Source: an uncultured Lachnospiraceae bacterium
GTDB lineage: Bacteria > Bacillota > Clostridia > Lachnospirales > Lachnospiraceae
NCBI GenBank assembly: GCA_947577185.1
Contig: CANPUE010000007.1
Span: 1 to 64,000, forward strand
Length of the DNA stretch: 64,000 nucleotides
Direction of reading: 5' to 3'
The notes under the pieces were generated by a model. It saw only the letters and a program-made list of their open reading frames with translations. It made no database searches and was not told the origin of the DNA. Position numbers and translations under genes: made by a program. This document shows positions 25,291 through 35,312 of the stretch, one piece after another; position 1 is the stretch's first letter, and each line of letters opens with the position of its first letter.

Positions 25291-27159
25291 TTATTGGTTT
25301 TTCTTGTGATTTTGCAAGTCATATTCTCCTTTTTCATCCAAATCTTCCTTCGTCAGTATGGGAATCTGCACTAAAATAACTGTCCCTGCCTTGTAGATAC
25401 TGGAAATTCTTACAGGATCCTCAATCCCAAAATACAGCCTGATGCGCGCCGCGACATTATGAAGCCCGATCCCGGTACTGCGGTGCTGATCGATATGCGC
25501 CTCTTCCTCCACCGCCTCTCCCCGTATTCTTCTTTGCACTTTCAACAGCCGTTCTTTTGGGATGCCGGTACCGTTATCAATCAATTTTATCTGCAGTCTG
25601 TCGTTCAGCCTTCTGATCTTCATCCGGATCTTCATTTTTCTCTCAAGTCCTTCCATTCCATGCAGAAAAGAGTTTTCGATAATAGGCTGCAAAATAATCT
25701 TTAAAGTCATCAGATCCCTAAGTTGTTCATGGTCAAAACGCAGATCGAGCTCAAACGCATCCCCATATCGATTTTTCTGAATCTGCGTGTACGCCATCAG
25801 ATGTTCGATCTCATGATTCACCGGGATAATGATCTGGCCGCCGCTTGTCGAAAGACGGTACATCCTGCCAAGCATCGCCGCGAGCCGCCCGATATCCGGA
25901 TTCCCGGTCTCGTTGGATTTCCAGACAATATTTTCCAGTGTATTGTAAAGGAAATGCGGATTGATCTGCGATACCAGCACTTCCAGTTCCAGCTCCTTCT
26001 TCCTGCGCTCCGACTCGAGCTTTTCCACAACGTGCACATGAATACTCTTTAACATATTATTGTAATAGCGCATCATGTCAGCAATCTCATTGCGTCCGCT
26101 TTCATTCACATACGCATTCAGATTCCCCATCTGTACCTCATACATCGCCTGATTCAGTTCATTGATCGGTGCAAGAAACCCCTGGTACATACGCAACAGG
26201 ATCACAACACATCCGATCAGGCACAGGATCAGCACCACATAAATCTTCCGGTACAGCGCACCCACTTCACCTGTGATATTTTTCTGCGGAACGACCGCTG
26301 CTGCCAGCCAGCTATTGACTTCTGACGGGCGGACACAGATTTCAAAGTTTTCCGTTTTTGTCTTCCAGATAAAGTCATCCTGTGTCCGCTGCAGGATCAC
26401 ATTTCTGAGCGCATCGTCCACTTTACCGCGCTCCACACATTCCTGATTGCTGGATGAGATCAGGTTTCCCTCCTCATCCAGGATATAAATCTCTCCTTTC
26501 GTCTCCACGACGCTTTCCTGATACGCAGCATATAAGTCCTCCTCCCGGATACAGAAAATATGGGTACAGACGTATGCCGCTTTCCACACAGAATAAACCC
26601 TGCGCGAACCGATTACCACCTTATCTCTGCGCGCATTCCCGGATGCATCCTGCACCATGAAATTATCCTGAAGCGGATACCAGCAAAACCGCATCAGATG
26701 CTTCGGATCATTGACGCCCATCTCAGTCAGTCGATCCGCCACTTCCTGCCCGTCACAGTTTACATCTGCAAAATTAAATAAGACTCCCTTTGCCGTAAGT
26801 ATGCCGCTGATTTTCTGCCGCTTCTGCAGGATATCGGAAATCTCAAAAAAGTCGCGGTACATCCGCATGACGTCTGCTCTCTTGACTTGAACCTGATCTT
26901 GCTCATATACTTTATCAAGATAGATTTGCAGTTGTTCATTAAACGCAAAACTGTCTGAAATACTGTAGACTTCCTGCACCAGTCTGTCCAGCCTGTGCAC
27001 CGCGCCATCCACACTGCTCTGCACCAGTCTCCTGTATTCTTCACGCAGCGTGCTTTCTGTCTGGCGGAACAGCACCGTGACCACCACCGAAAGCACTACA
27101 AGCACAATCACAAATCCTGCCATAATTCTTTCTTTGATATTCCAGCGATCCCGTTTCAT
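25291..27159 (-). CDS. YesM-type sensor histidine kinase
   Basis: The 622-residue kinase has a membrane segment at about residues 12-28, an extracellular sensor of about 260 residues, a second segment (IYVVLILCLIGCVVILLRMY), a HAMP-like linker, the His_kinase domain with His402 in VSQINPHFLYNTLENIVW, and a HATPase domain (IILQPIIENSFLHG, DNGTGIP, GIGLHNV). It should respond to the oligosaccharide imported by the following genes and signal to the YesN regulator directly upstream (24 bases). Both genes lead the operon. Confidence 0.94.
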   Translation of the reverse strand: MKRDRWNIKERIMAGFVIVLVVLSVVVTVLFRQTESTLREEYRRLVQSSVDGAVHRLDRLVQEVYSISDSFAFNEQLQIYLDKVYEQDQVQVKRADVMRMYRDFFEISDILQKRQKISGILTAKGVLFNFADVNCDGQEVADRLTEMGVNDPKHLMRFCWYPLQDNFMVQDASGNARRDKVVIGSRRVYSVWKAAYVCTHIFCIREEDLYAAYQESVVETKGEIYILDEEGNLISSSNQECVERGKVDDALRNVILQRTQDDFIWKTKTENFEICVRPSEVNSWLAAAVVPQKNITGEVGALYRKIYVVLILCLIGCVVILLRMYQGFLAPINELNQAMYEVQMGNLNAYVNESGRNEIADMMRYYNNMLKSIHVHVVEKLESERRKKELELEVLVSQINPHFLYNTLENIVWKSNETGNPDIGRLAAMLGRMYRLSTSGGQIIIPVNHEIEHLMAYTQIQKNRYGDAFELDLRFDHEQLRDLMTLKIILQPIIENSFLHGMEGLERKMKIRMKIRRLNDRLQIKLIDNGTGIPKERLLKVQRRIRGEAVEEEAHIDQHRSTGIGLHNVAARIRLYFGIEDPVRISSIYKAGTVILVQIPILTKEDLDEKGEYDLQNHKKNQ

Positions 27160-27183
27160 CCACTAAACTCTCCTTCTGTTCCG

Positions 27184-28803
27184 CTACCGTCTGCCGCCTG
27201 CCACCTTCCGGTACTCATCAGGACTGATGCCAAACTTCTTTTTGAATACTTTGATAAAGTTGGATACGTCTGCCCATCCCAGTTCTTCCGTGATCTCATA
27301 CACCTTTACCAACGGGTCTTCCAGAAGTTCCCTGCTCTTCTCCAGCCGTTTGTCAGTCACATAGGAACTGAAATTGCAGTCAAACTCGTTTTTGAATACT
27401 TTTGAGATGTAAGACGGATTCTTATGAACCTTCTCCGCAACATATTCCAGCGAGATCAGATTAGACCGATACTCCTGATCCACGATGCGCTTTACCATCC
27501 TTGCCAGTTCCCCTGTTCTGGATACGCTCTCCTTCTGCACCCAGCACTCTTTCATGAACAGTTCAAAAACATTCATCAGAAAGTCCAGTTTGCCCTCCGG
27601 CGTGAGATAGTCAAACACATCCATATAGTGATAATTATGCTCGTTCATCAGTTTCTCAGGGGAAACATTATAGCGGTAAATCTCTCTGGATACCGTAAAC
27701 AGGATTTCCATACAGATCCTGTTCACATAATGAATATCCACAAAGGCATTTCCTTTCGCCGCGGTATCCCGCAGCCGGTCAAAAACGCCTGAAAGTTCCT
27801 TTTTGAGCTGCTCCCTGTCCCGATTGAGAATATATTTTAATATGTTTTTTTCATCAAATTCAATCATAGGGCTGCCCGGATCTGTATCAAACTTTTCATC
27901 TTTGATCTGCCTGTACCAGACAACTTTTTTCTCGATATCCAGCAACAGCTTCCGGCCGATGCAATACTTTGTCTGCTCATAACACTGTGGAAGCATCCGG
28001 TAATCCCCGCACGGAGCGCTGATCGCACAATGCAGGACAAGCCCTGATGCCTGCTCCACCGCATCCAGCATTCCAAGGAGATTGTTTTCGATCACTGCCT
28101 CCTCTGTTTCTTCATCTGTGCACAAAATGCCTGTGACCTGCTCCTCATAATTACACAGAAAGAAGCTTCTCATCTCGTCTTCCTGTGCGAACCGGTTCAA
28201 AAGCTTCGCCACAGACTGCTTTCTCTCATACTGCCACGCCCTGTCACGCACGACAGCGTCCACGTCCCCTCCCTGCTGTGCATAAAACTGTACGACCCGG
28301 TAGGCATCTGTATCCTTTTGATAAAAATTGGCTTCTACATACTCTTCACTGTACCCATACCCTCTCAAAAGCGCATTCGATTCCCTGCTCCTGATCTGTG
28401 TTTCCCGCTCCTGCCTCTGCTGTGCCTCCTCATCCAGCACACGTTTCATTTTTCTGAATAACTGCTCAAATTCGTCCAGCAGAGTAGGCTTCAGCAAATA
28501 TTCCGCCACATGATTTCGGATTGCCATCTGTAAATACTCAAAGTCATTGTACCCGCTCAGAATAATCATCTTAATCTCCGGATACTTCTCATTCAGGTAC
28601 TGCATCAGTGCAACGCCGTCCATCTTCGGCATTCTGATGTCGGAAAGCACCAGGTCAGGTTTGTTCTCTTCGATGAACGCCACAGCCTCTTCCCCGTTGC
28701 TGCAGATCCCGGCGATCTGAAATCCCCACGTTTCCCATGGATTACTGTTCGCGATCCCCTGTGCGATTGCTCTCTCATCCTCGACGATCAATAACTTATA
28801 CAT
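27184..28803 (-). CDS. YesN-type response regulator (REC + AraC HTH)
   Basis: The 539-residue protein has a receiver domain (E8 D9, phospho-acceptor Asp55 in LVLSDIRMPKMDG), a middle region of about 290 residues of the kind found in long YesN proteins, and a C-terminal AraC HTH ending FIKVFKKKFGISPDEYRKV. It should activate the operon it heads. An upstream in-frame ATG at 28818 exists, but GGAGG at 28812-28816 stands eight bases before the ATG at 28803, which also starts the family sequence MYKLLIVEDE. Copy 2 of the hairpin element forms its leader. Confidence 0.94.
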   Translation of the reverse strand: MYKLLIVEDERAIAQGIANSNPWETWGFQIAGICSNGEEAVAFIEENKPDLVLSDIRMPKMDGVALMQYLNEKYPEIKMIILSGYNDFEYLQMAIRNHVAEYLLKPTLLDEFEQLFRKMKRVLDEEAQQRQERETQIRSRESNALLRGYGYSEEYVEANFYQKDTDAYRVVQFYAQQGGDVDAVVRDRAWQYERKQSVAKLLNRFAQEDEMRSFFLCNYEEQVTGILCTDEETEEAVIENNLLGMLDAVEQASGLVLHCAISAPCGDYRMLPQCYEQTKYCIGRKLLLDIEKKVVWYRQIKDEKFDTDPGSPMIEFDEKNILKYILNRDREQLKKELSGVFDRLRDTAAKGNAFVDIHYVNRICMEILFTVSREIYRYNVSPEKLMNEHNYHYMDVFDYLTPEGKLDFLMNVFELFMKECWVQKESVSRTGELARMVKRIVDQEYRSNLISLEYVAEKVHKNPSYISKVFKNEFDCNFSSYVTDKRLEKSRELLEDPLVKVYEITEELGWADVSNFIKVFKKKFGISPDEYRKVAGGRR

Positions 28804-28811
28804 ATATGCAA

Positions 28812-28840
28812 CCTCCATGTTTCCGCTGCGCGGAATCTCA
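28812..28840 (-). repeat. hairpin plus ribosome-site element, copy 2
   Basis: The minus strand reads TGAGATTCCGCGCAGCGGAA then ACATGGAGG. TTCCGC and GCGGAA (28830-28835 and 28821-28826) pair around a three-base loop that differs from the other copies (GCA instead of GAA), while stem and CATGGAGG are kept. It supplies the ribosome site for the 27184-28803 gene. Confidence 0.85.
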
Positions 28841-28892
28841 ACTCCCGGTCCAGGTTTCCTGCTATTCCCTAAAAAAAATAACAGCCTTTGAA

Positions 28893-28898
28893 ATTATA
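28893..28898 (-). promoter_or_regulatory. candidate -10 box of the fucose/uronate operon
   Basis: A perfect TATAAT stands on the minus strand about 90 bases before the YesN start, in the only long gap upstream of the operon. No convincing -35 box is seen at normal spacing, which would suit an activator-dependent promoter. Confidence 0.4.
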
Positions 28899-29071
28899 AC
28901 GTATTGCCAGGTTACCACACTAAACAATCTCATAACAACAAAAACTGCTATATTCAGTCTATCATAAATTTTAAAACGTAACAACTAGATATCTTTTCTT
29001 TTTTCCGTTCCTTTTTTCCGTTCTTTGTATCGACTTTCTGCCGGCTTCCTGCCGCTCTGCCGCCGGCCATA

Positions 29072-29611
29072 TTACCGACCTGCCAAAACAGCGATTTCAT
29101 CCGCGTAGGCCCCGTATGTCTTATCATCAAAAAGCACCCATTTGATCAGGTCGAGTTCTCCGGGGTGAGAATCGGTAAATTCCTTTGCCGTTCTGACCGC
29201 AATCTGTGCAGCCTCAGCCACCGGGAAGGCATAAATACCTGTGGATATGGACGGGAAGGCAATCTTTCTGATCCCATGCTTCACGGCCAGCTCCAGACAG
29301 GAGCGGTAACAGGAGGCAAGCAGCTTATGCTCATTGGAACTGCCGCCGTTCCAGACCGGGCCGGGCGTATGAATCACGTATTCGCACGGCAGTTGATATG
29401 CTTTGGTCATCTTCGCCTGTCCGGTTTTGCAGCCGTTTAACAAACGGCACTCCGCTAAAAGCTCTTTTCCGGCCGCACGATGGATCGCACCGTCCACGCC
29501 TCCGCCTCCGAGCAGACTGGTGTTGGCGGCGTTCACGATCGCCTCAACATCATGATTTTTCGTAATATCGCCCCTTACGGCCTCAAACGCCGTCCCTGCG
29601 GTTGTGTTCAT
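29072..29611 (-). CDS. macro-domain protein (ADP-ribose/O-acetyl-ADP-ribose hydrolase family)
   Basis: The 179-residue protein is one complete macro domain: [34 protein letters not shown], then YVIHTPGP and the phosphate loop [10 protein letters not shown]. These are the MacroD/YmdB-type motifs with the Asn and Asp used in deacetylation of O-acetyl-ADP-ribose or removal of ADP-ribose from proteins. GGAG lies before the ATG. It is the last gene behind prfA, 88 bases away, and the gap contains a copy of the 3' end of prfA. Specific targets cannot be told from sequence. Confidence 0.92.
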   Translation of the reverse strand: MNTTAGTAFEAVRGDITKNHDVEAIVNAANTSLLGGGGVDGAIHRAAGKELLAECRLLNGCKTGQAKMTKAYQLPCEYVIHTPGPVWNGGSSNEHKLLASCYRSCLELAVKHGIRKIAFPSISTGIYAFPVAEAAQIAVRTAKEFTDSHPGELDLIKWVLFDDKTYGAYADEIAVLAGR

Positions 29612-29640
29612 TTCGTCATCTCCTATCGAATCCGATTCCC

Positions 29641-29672
29641 TCAGTTTTCGCCCATTTTCAGTAACTTCGCTG
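29641..29672 (-). repeat. duplicate of the prfA 3' end
   Basis: These 32 bases are identical to 29700-29731, which encode the last residues and stop codon of prfA; the period is 59 bases. A weaker match (GATCA) extends the similarity a little further. The copy lies beyond the prfA stop codon and is not in an open frame of its own. Confidence 0.95.
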
Positions 29673-29699
29673 CCTTGATCAGCCGATCAGTCAGCCTTT

Positions 29700-30773
29700 T
29701 CAGTTTTCGCCCATTTTCAGTAACTTCGCTGACTGATCGGCGGCGATGCAGGCGTCGAGTATCTCCTGAATATCGCCGTCCATGATCTTATCTAATTTAT
29801 AGAGTGTCAGATTGATCCTGTGGTCTGTCACGCGTCCCTGCGGGAAATTATAAGTCCTGATCTTCTCCGAACGGTCCCCGGTTCCGATCTGGCTTTTGCG
29901 CAGTTCCGCTTCCGCATCATGCGCCTTCTGCTGTTCAATATCGTATAGTTTGGCGCGCAGGAGCGCAAATGCTTTGGCCTTATTCTGGAGCTGTGATTTT
30001 TCTGTCTGGCTGTAGACAACGATCCCTGTCGGATAGTGGGTCAGACGCACGGCGGAATCCGTTGTATTGACGCACTGTCCGCCATTTCCGGAAGCACGCA
30101 TTACATCGATGCGGATGTCCTTTTCATCGATCTCAACGTCCACTTCTTCCGCCTCCGGCATCACTGCCACCGTAATCGTAGAAGTATGAATACGCCCGCC
30201 TGATTCCGTCTCCGGCACTCTCTGGACACGGTGCACACCGCTTTCATATTTGAGCACGGAGTAGGCTCCCTGCCCCGTTACCATGAAGGTCACACTCTTC
30301 ATACCGCCGATGCCGATCTCTTCCATCTCGGCAGTCTCCACTTTCCATCTCCTGCTTTCCGCGTAGTGAACATACATGCGATAGATCTCCGCCGCGAACA
30401 GCGCGGCCTCATCGCCGCCCGCACCGGCACGGATCTCCACGATCACGTTTTTGTCGTCATTGGGGTCTTTGGGCAGAAGCAGGATCTTCAGCTCATGTTC
30501 CAGCTCCTCGACCCTCGCCTTAGCGGCAGACAGTTCGTCTTTTAACAGTTCCCGCATTTCCTCATCGGATTCACTTTCCAGCATGGCAAGGCTGTCCTCA
30601 ATGTCCTGACTGCACTTGCGGTATTCTTTGTAAGCATTCACGATTGGCGTAAGATTGCTCTGCTCTTTCATCAGAAAACGATACCGCTCCTGATTTCCCG
30701 CCACGGAAGGCTCACTGAGCTCATTCATAATCTCTTCATATTTTCTGAGTAAGTCTTCTAATTTATCAAACAT
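29700..30773 (-). CDS. prfA: peptide chain release factor 1
   Basis: The 357-residue protein has the class I release factor layout: an N-terminal coiled domain, the motif [15 protein letters not shown], the catalytic loop [16 protein letters not shown] with the GGQ tripeptide that triggers peptide release, and [20 protein letters not shown] near the end. The family-typical length (about 355-360) is intact. It recognises UAA and UAG in the ribosomal A site. The gene lies downstream of prmC, whose product methylates the Gln of GGQ, a classical pairing. The ribosome site is weak (AAAGG, about 12 bases from the ATG). Confidence 0.97.
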   Translation of the reverse strand: MFDKLEDLLRKYEEIMNELSEPSVAGNQERYRFLMKEQSNLTPIVNAYKEYRKCSQDIEDSLAMLESESDEEMRELLKDELSAAKARVEELEHELKILLLPKDPNDDKNVIVEIRAGAGGDEAALFAAEIYRMYVHYAESRRWKVETAEMEEIGIGGMKSVTFMVTGQGAYSVLKYESGVHRVQRVPETESGGRIHTSTITVAVMPEAEEVDVEIDEKDIRIDVMRASGNGGQCVNTTDSAVRLTHYPTGIVVYSQTEKSQLQNKAKAFALLRAKLYDIEQQKAHDAEAELRKSQIGTGDRSEKIRTYNFPQGRVTDHRINLTLYKLDKIMDGDIQEILDACIAADQSAKLLKMGEN

Positions 30774-30864
30774 AATATAACCATGCCTTTCTCACAGCCT
30801 GCAGTCTGGAACGGCAGGCATCATTTTGCTTCCTCTGCCTGACAGCTTATCAAACATCCACTGT

Positions 30865-31746
30865 CTATGGCATACTGCTGAATGGCAGACTTCCGCGCAC
30901 CACTCTGTCGAGGCCTGCATAGTCTTTCGTCACACCGACATCCCGGTATCCTCCATCTTCCATCATTTTTTTCACGGCGGCTCCCTGATCAGCGCCGATC
31001 TCAAAAAACAGCTCTCCGCCTCCTGTCAGATACCCGCCGGCCTGTCTGATGATCTCACGGTAAAAATGCAGGCCGTCTTCTTTCCCGTCAAGGGCAAGAC
31101 GCGGTTCATGATCCCGCACCTCCGGCATCAGTGTCTCAATGACCGCACTCTGTATATAGGGCGGATTGGCCACAATGATGTCAAAGGGCTTTTTGGCCGC
31201 TTTTTCCCGGGAAAGCTGCTGAAACAGATCACTCTGCAAAAAAGAGACGTTCAGATCTGCTTTCTTTTCTTTTATCCTGTCCGCATTGTATCCGGCGGTT
31301 TCCAGAGCGTCTCCTGAAAGGTCCACACCCACTCCGGTACAGTTGTTGGAATAATAAAGAAGGCTCAGCAGAATACAGCCGGAACCGGTACACATATCAA
31401 GGATCCGCATTCCGTCGCACAGACGGCGCATGATCTCTTCCACCAGGATTTCCGTATCCTGTCTGGGAATCAGGACGTGCTCATTTACCGCAAATTCCAG
31501 CCCCATAAATTCCTGTACTCCCGTGATATGCTGTAATGGAACATGCTTCTCCCTGCGGGCTATCGCATTCTCATAACTTTCATATTCTTTGGCTGACACT
31601 TCCCGCTCCCCATGAGCAAGCAGTGTATTCCTGTCCGTATGGCAGACATACTCAAGCAGCAGTCTCGCGTCCAGCTGTGCCTCCGCTATGCCGGCCTGCT
31701 GCAGCCTGTCTGCACCCTGTCTGTATGTCTGTGCATAACTACGCAT
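30865..31746 (-). CDS. prmC: release factor glutamine methyltransferase
   Basis: The 293-residue protein has the small N-terminal helical domain of PrmC/HemK, the SAM-binding motif LDMCTGSGCILLSLL, and the active-site motif IIVANPPYIQS that holds the target Gln. It N5-methylates the GGQ glutamine of release factors 1 and 2. The start overlaps the end of the DUF1385 gene by eight bases, so translation is coupled. prfA follows after a gap of 91 bases. Confidence 0.96.
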   Translation of the reverse strand: MRSYAQTYRQGADRLQQAGIAEAQLDARLLLEYVCHTDRNTLLAHGEREVSAKEYESYENAIARREKHVPLQHITGVQEFMGLEFAVNEHVLIPRQDTEILVEEIMRRLCDGMRILDMCTGSGCILLSLLYYSNNCTGVGVDLSGDALETAGYNADRIKEKKADLNVSFLQSDLFQQLSREKAAKKPFDIIVANPPYIQSAVIETLMPEVRDHEPRLALDGKEDGLHFYREIIRQAGGYLTGGGELFFEIGADQGAAVKKMMEDGGYRDVGVTKDYAGLDRVVRGSLPFSSMP

Positions 31747-32995
31747 CGTATCCGCTCTCTTTATCTTCGTTTTTTTTGTCTTCGCCTGTTTTGTTCTGCG
31801 CCGTTTTGTTTTCGTCTTTTACACTCGTGTCTTTTTTATTTGCATCTTTTTCATTTTTGTCTTTTACATCCTGCTCTTTTCTATCTTCGTCTTTTCTGAT
31901 CGCGGCCTGTTCTGTTTCTGCTTCCCCGGTCTGCGCTGTTTCGCTTTCCCTGCCGCTTTTTTCATCGTCCCCGGTTTCATCAGTATCGTCATCATCTTCG
32001 TCATCGGCTTCGTCGTCTTTCACACCTTCATCCAGCCAGGAGTCATCTACCTCATAGCCAAACGTATCATACAGATACTGTCTCCAGTCGAATACGGCTT
32101 CAACCGCTGCAATGGCAACTTCCACCATGCCCTCATCCGGCTCCTTCGTCGTCAGTCCCTGCAGCCACATACCCGGTGCAGAGATGATCCTGATAAGGAG
32201 ATTGTCACTCTTTCCTGCTAAACGGATGATCTCATAGGAGATCCCTGCAATGACCGGGATCAGCGCGATGCGCAGTAAGACTTTATAGACCGGATGATCC
32301 ACTCTGATAAAGAAAAAGAGGATTACGCTCACTAACATGACAAATAACAGAAAGCTGGTTCCGCAGCGCTTGTGCTGTTTGGAACTTCTCATCACATTGC
32401 GTACGGTGAGCGGCCGGCCTTTTTCGATACAGTTGATGCATTTATGCTCCGCGCCGTGATACATATACACTCTTTTGATGTCTTTCATGAGAGAGATACA
32501 CAGTACATACATGACAAAAATGAAAATACGGATCAGCCCTTCGATGATCGCCATCAGAGAGGCGTTTCTGATATAACCCTGCAGTCTGGTCGTCAGAAAA
32601 TACGGAAGCAGCATAAAAAGGGCAATCGCCATCAGCAGAGACAGGATCATAACGAGTCCTGAAAAAACGCTCTCCGCCTTTTCTTTGAACAACCTGTTGA
32701 ATGCCTTGTCAGCCGCGGTTTCTTCCGCGTCCTCATCCTCATAAAAGGACGCTGAAAAATTCAGGCTCTTCATTCCCAGGATCAGAGAATCCGCAAAATT
32801 AAAAATCCCCCTGACAAACGGGATCTTATGAACGGCACTGTCCTGCAGGACACCATGATAAGTGTCTACATCCACCTCGATCTCACCATCCGGTTTGCGG
32901 ACCGCTACCGCATACTGTTCTTTATTTTTCATCATGATACCTTCCAGGACGGCCTGTCCGCCGATCCCGGAATACCGGTTACGTTTCTTTCTCAA
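31739..32995 (-). CDS. DUF1385 membrane protein with acidic tail
   Basis: The 418-residue protein opens RKKRNRYSGIGGQAVLEGIM, the DUF1385 signature, and has four to five hydrophobic segments (for example VMILSLLMAIALFMLLPYFL), a conserved YHGAEHKCINCIEKG motif and VRNVMRSSKQHKRCGTSFLL. The function of DUF1385 is unknown; proteins of this family are a standard neighbour of prmC and prfA in Clostridia. Residues from about 322 on form a low-complexity Asp/Glu/Lys tail of about 95 residues beyond the usual end. The start codon is TTG at 32995: it lies at the same position as the rpmE ATG within a duplicated leader, and no ATG fits. Confidence 0.9.
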   Translation of the reverse strand: MRKKRNRYSGIGGQAVLEGIMMKNKEQYAVAVRKPDGEIEVDVDTYHGVLQDSAVHKIPFVRGIFNFADSLILGMKSLNFSASFYEDEDAEETAADKAFNRLFKEKAESVFSGLVMILSLLMAIALFMLLPYFLTTRLQGYIRNASLMAIIEGLIRIFIFVMYVLCISLMKDIKRVYMYHGAEHKCINCIEKGRPLTVRNVMRSSKQHKRCGTSFLLFVMLVSVILFFFIRVDHPVYKVLLRIALIPVIAGISYEIIRLAGKSDNLLIRIISAPGMWLQGLTTKEPDEGMVEVAIAAVEAVFDWRQYLYDTFGYEVDDSWLDEGVKDDEADDEDDDDTDETGDDEKSGRESETAQTGEAETEQAAIRKDEDRKEQDVKDKNEKDANKKDTSVKDENKTAQNKTGEDKKNEDKESGYDA

Positions 32996-32996
32996 C

Positions 32997-33040
32997 TTAA
33001 CTTACATTCCTTTCTCATCTTACGATATTTTGACTGTAAG
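32997..33040 (-). promoter_or_regulatory. structured leader, copy in front of the DUF1385 gene
   Basis: The minus-strand leader matches the one before rpmE (33344-33387) almost base for base up to the start codon. CTTACA (33035-33040) and TGTAAG (33001-33006) can pair as an outer helix, with TCA/TGA as a short inner one, and the ribosome site GAAAGGA lies between the two 3' arms. It may be a translational operator shared by both genes. Confidence 0.65.
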
Positions 33041-33096
33041 GAACTTTCTTTTTTATTGTTACTATTGTTTGTCCGTAATTTTTGAATGATTTAAAT

Positions 33097-33122
33097 AAGG
33101 TTGAGATATTCACCCCAACCTT
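33097..33122. terminator. hairpin between rpmE and DUF1385
   Basis: AAGGTTG and CAACCTT pair around a 12-base interior. The T-run is on the plus strand (CTTTTTT); on the minus strand TATTTAAAT follows. It could give partial termination behind rpmE, but the polarity is ambiguous. Confidence 0.4.
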
Positions 33123-33135
33123 TTTTAAAAACATG

Positions 33136-33342
33136 TTATTTGTTTTCCACACCGTATTTCCTGTTAAACTTATCAATACGTCCACGAGCCTGTGCAGCTT
33201 TCTGCTGACCTGTGTAGAATGAATGACATTTAGAACATACTTCCACATGAATCTCAGGTTTGGTGGACCCAGTTACGAATGTGTTTCCACAGTTACACGT
33301 TACGGTTGCCTGATAATACTCAGGATGAATTCCTTCTCTCAT
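33136..33342 (-). CDS. rpmE: 50S ribosomal protein bL31
   Basis: The 68-residue protein starts [20 protein letters not shown] and has the zinc-ribbon cysteines CNC and CSKC (C+ form) followed by HSFYTGQQ and the basic tail. It is a component of the large subunit at the central protuberance/intersubunit bridge. Length and motif order are normal. It lies between rho and DUF1385, a usual Clostridia order, and has its own promoter and a long leader of about 140 bases with possible regulatory structure. Confidence 0.98.
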   Translation of the reverse strand: MREGIHPEYYQATVTCNCGNTFVTGSTKPEIHVEVCSKCHSFYTGQQKAAQARGRIDKFNRKYGVENK

Positions 33343-33343
33343 T

Positions 33344-33387
33344 TTAACTTACATTCCTTTCTCAGTCTGCGGTATTTGTGACTGTAA
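33344..33387 (-). promoter_or_regulatory. structured leader in front of rpmE, candidate L31 leader
   Basis: The minus strand can form an outer helix TTACA/TGTAA and an inner helix CAGTC/GACTG, with GAAAGGA between the two 3' arms, directly before the rpmE ATG. The DUF1385 copy keeps the outer helix and changes both sides of the inner one. Upstream in the same leader GGTTGAA and TTCAACC form another hairpin. Autoregulatory leaders for bL31 are known in Firmicutes; a match to that RNA family is not tested here. Confidence 0.6.
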
Positions 33388-33486
33388 AGCACAAACCCGC
33401 GGTTGAACATTATTTTTCAACCTGTCCTGCTCTTTTTTTCTGAATTCTGTTCTCATCCACCGCTGTCAAAGAACGACAGCTTATAC

Positions 33487-33515
33487 ATTATAGCATGGCA
33501 GTCCTGCGCATGCAA
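33487..33515 (-). promoter_or_regulatory. promoter of rpmE
   Basis: TTGCAT (33510-33515) and TATAAT (33487-33492) stand 17 bases apart on the minus strand in the gap between rho and rpmE. Transcription would begin about 140 bases before the rpmE ATG. Confidence 0.8.
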
Positions 33516-33543
33516 GTACTTTTTAGACAATCTTCCTGCAATC

Positions 33544-34911
<1,368 letters not shown>

Positions 34912-35312
34912 AAATTCCTCCTGTACTTTTACAAACTATATCACAGCGTACCCGCCGCCATAACAGCAAATCGTTATCACTAAAATATCTATCAAACTAT
35001 AAACACTATAAAAATACTGCGTACATAAAAACAAGTATTCATTCTTTGGTCTCGGGGTTATATTTTCTGATATGTATACTGAAATGCAACAACTGCCTAC
35101 CTATGGCAATATTATACACCAACCATTCTAAAATAAAAAGAGATTTTTACAAGTTTTACAAAATTTTCAGAAAAACAAAAAAAATCAGAAAACTGAAAAA
35201 ACAAAACCCCTCACACGCACCCTGTCTAAAAAATAAAAGAGGATATTGCACAAATACCCCAAATACTATATGATTAAAAAAGATTTGATTTGAAAAGAAA
35301 TGAGGTAGGAAC
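34912..35312. other. AT-rich gap between rho and malic enzyme
   Basis: This divergent intergenic stretch of about 400 bases holds the rho ribosome site, a possible rho -10 box (TATAGT at 34935-34940, without a good -35), A-rich tracts at 35160-35210 and the malic enzyme promoter. No RNA gene or small coding frame with a ribosome site was recognised. Confidence 0.6.
35246..35274 (+). promoter_or_regulatory. promoter of malic enzyme
   Basis: TTGCAC (35246-35251) and TATGAT (35269-35274) are 17 bases apart and lie about 40 bases before the malic enzyme start. The boxes match four and five of six consensus positions. Confidence 0.6.

Noticed and set aside
29006..29034. Short pyrimidine-rich tandem repeat (TTTTTTCCGTTCC twice)
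   Set aside because: Only two short copies in non-coding DNA, with no structure or coding meaning visible.
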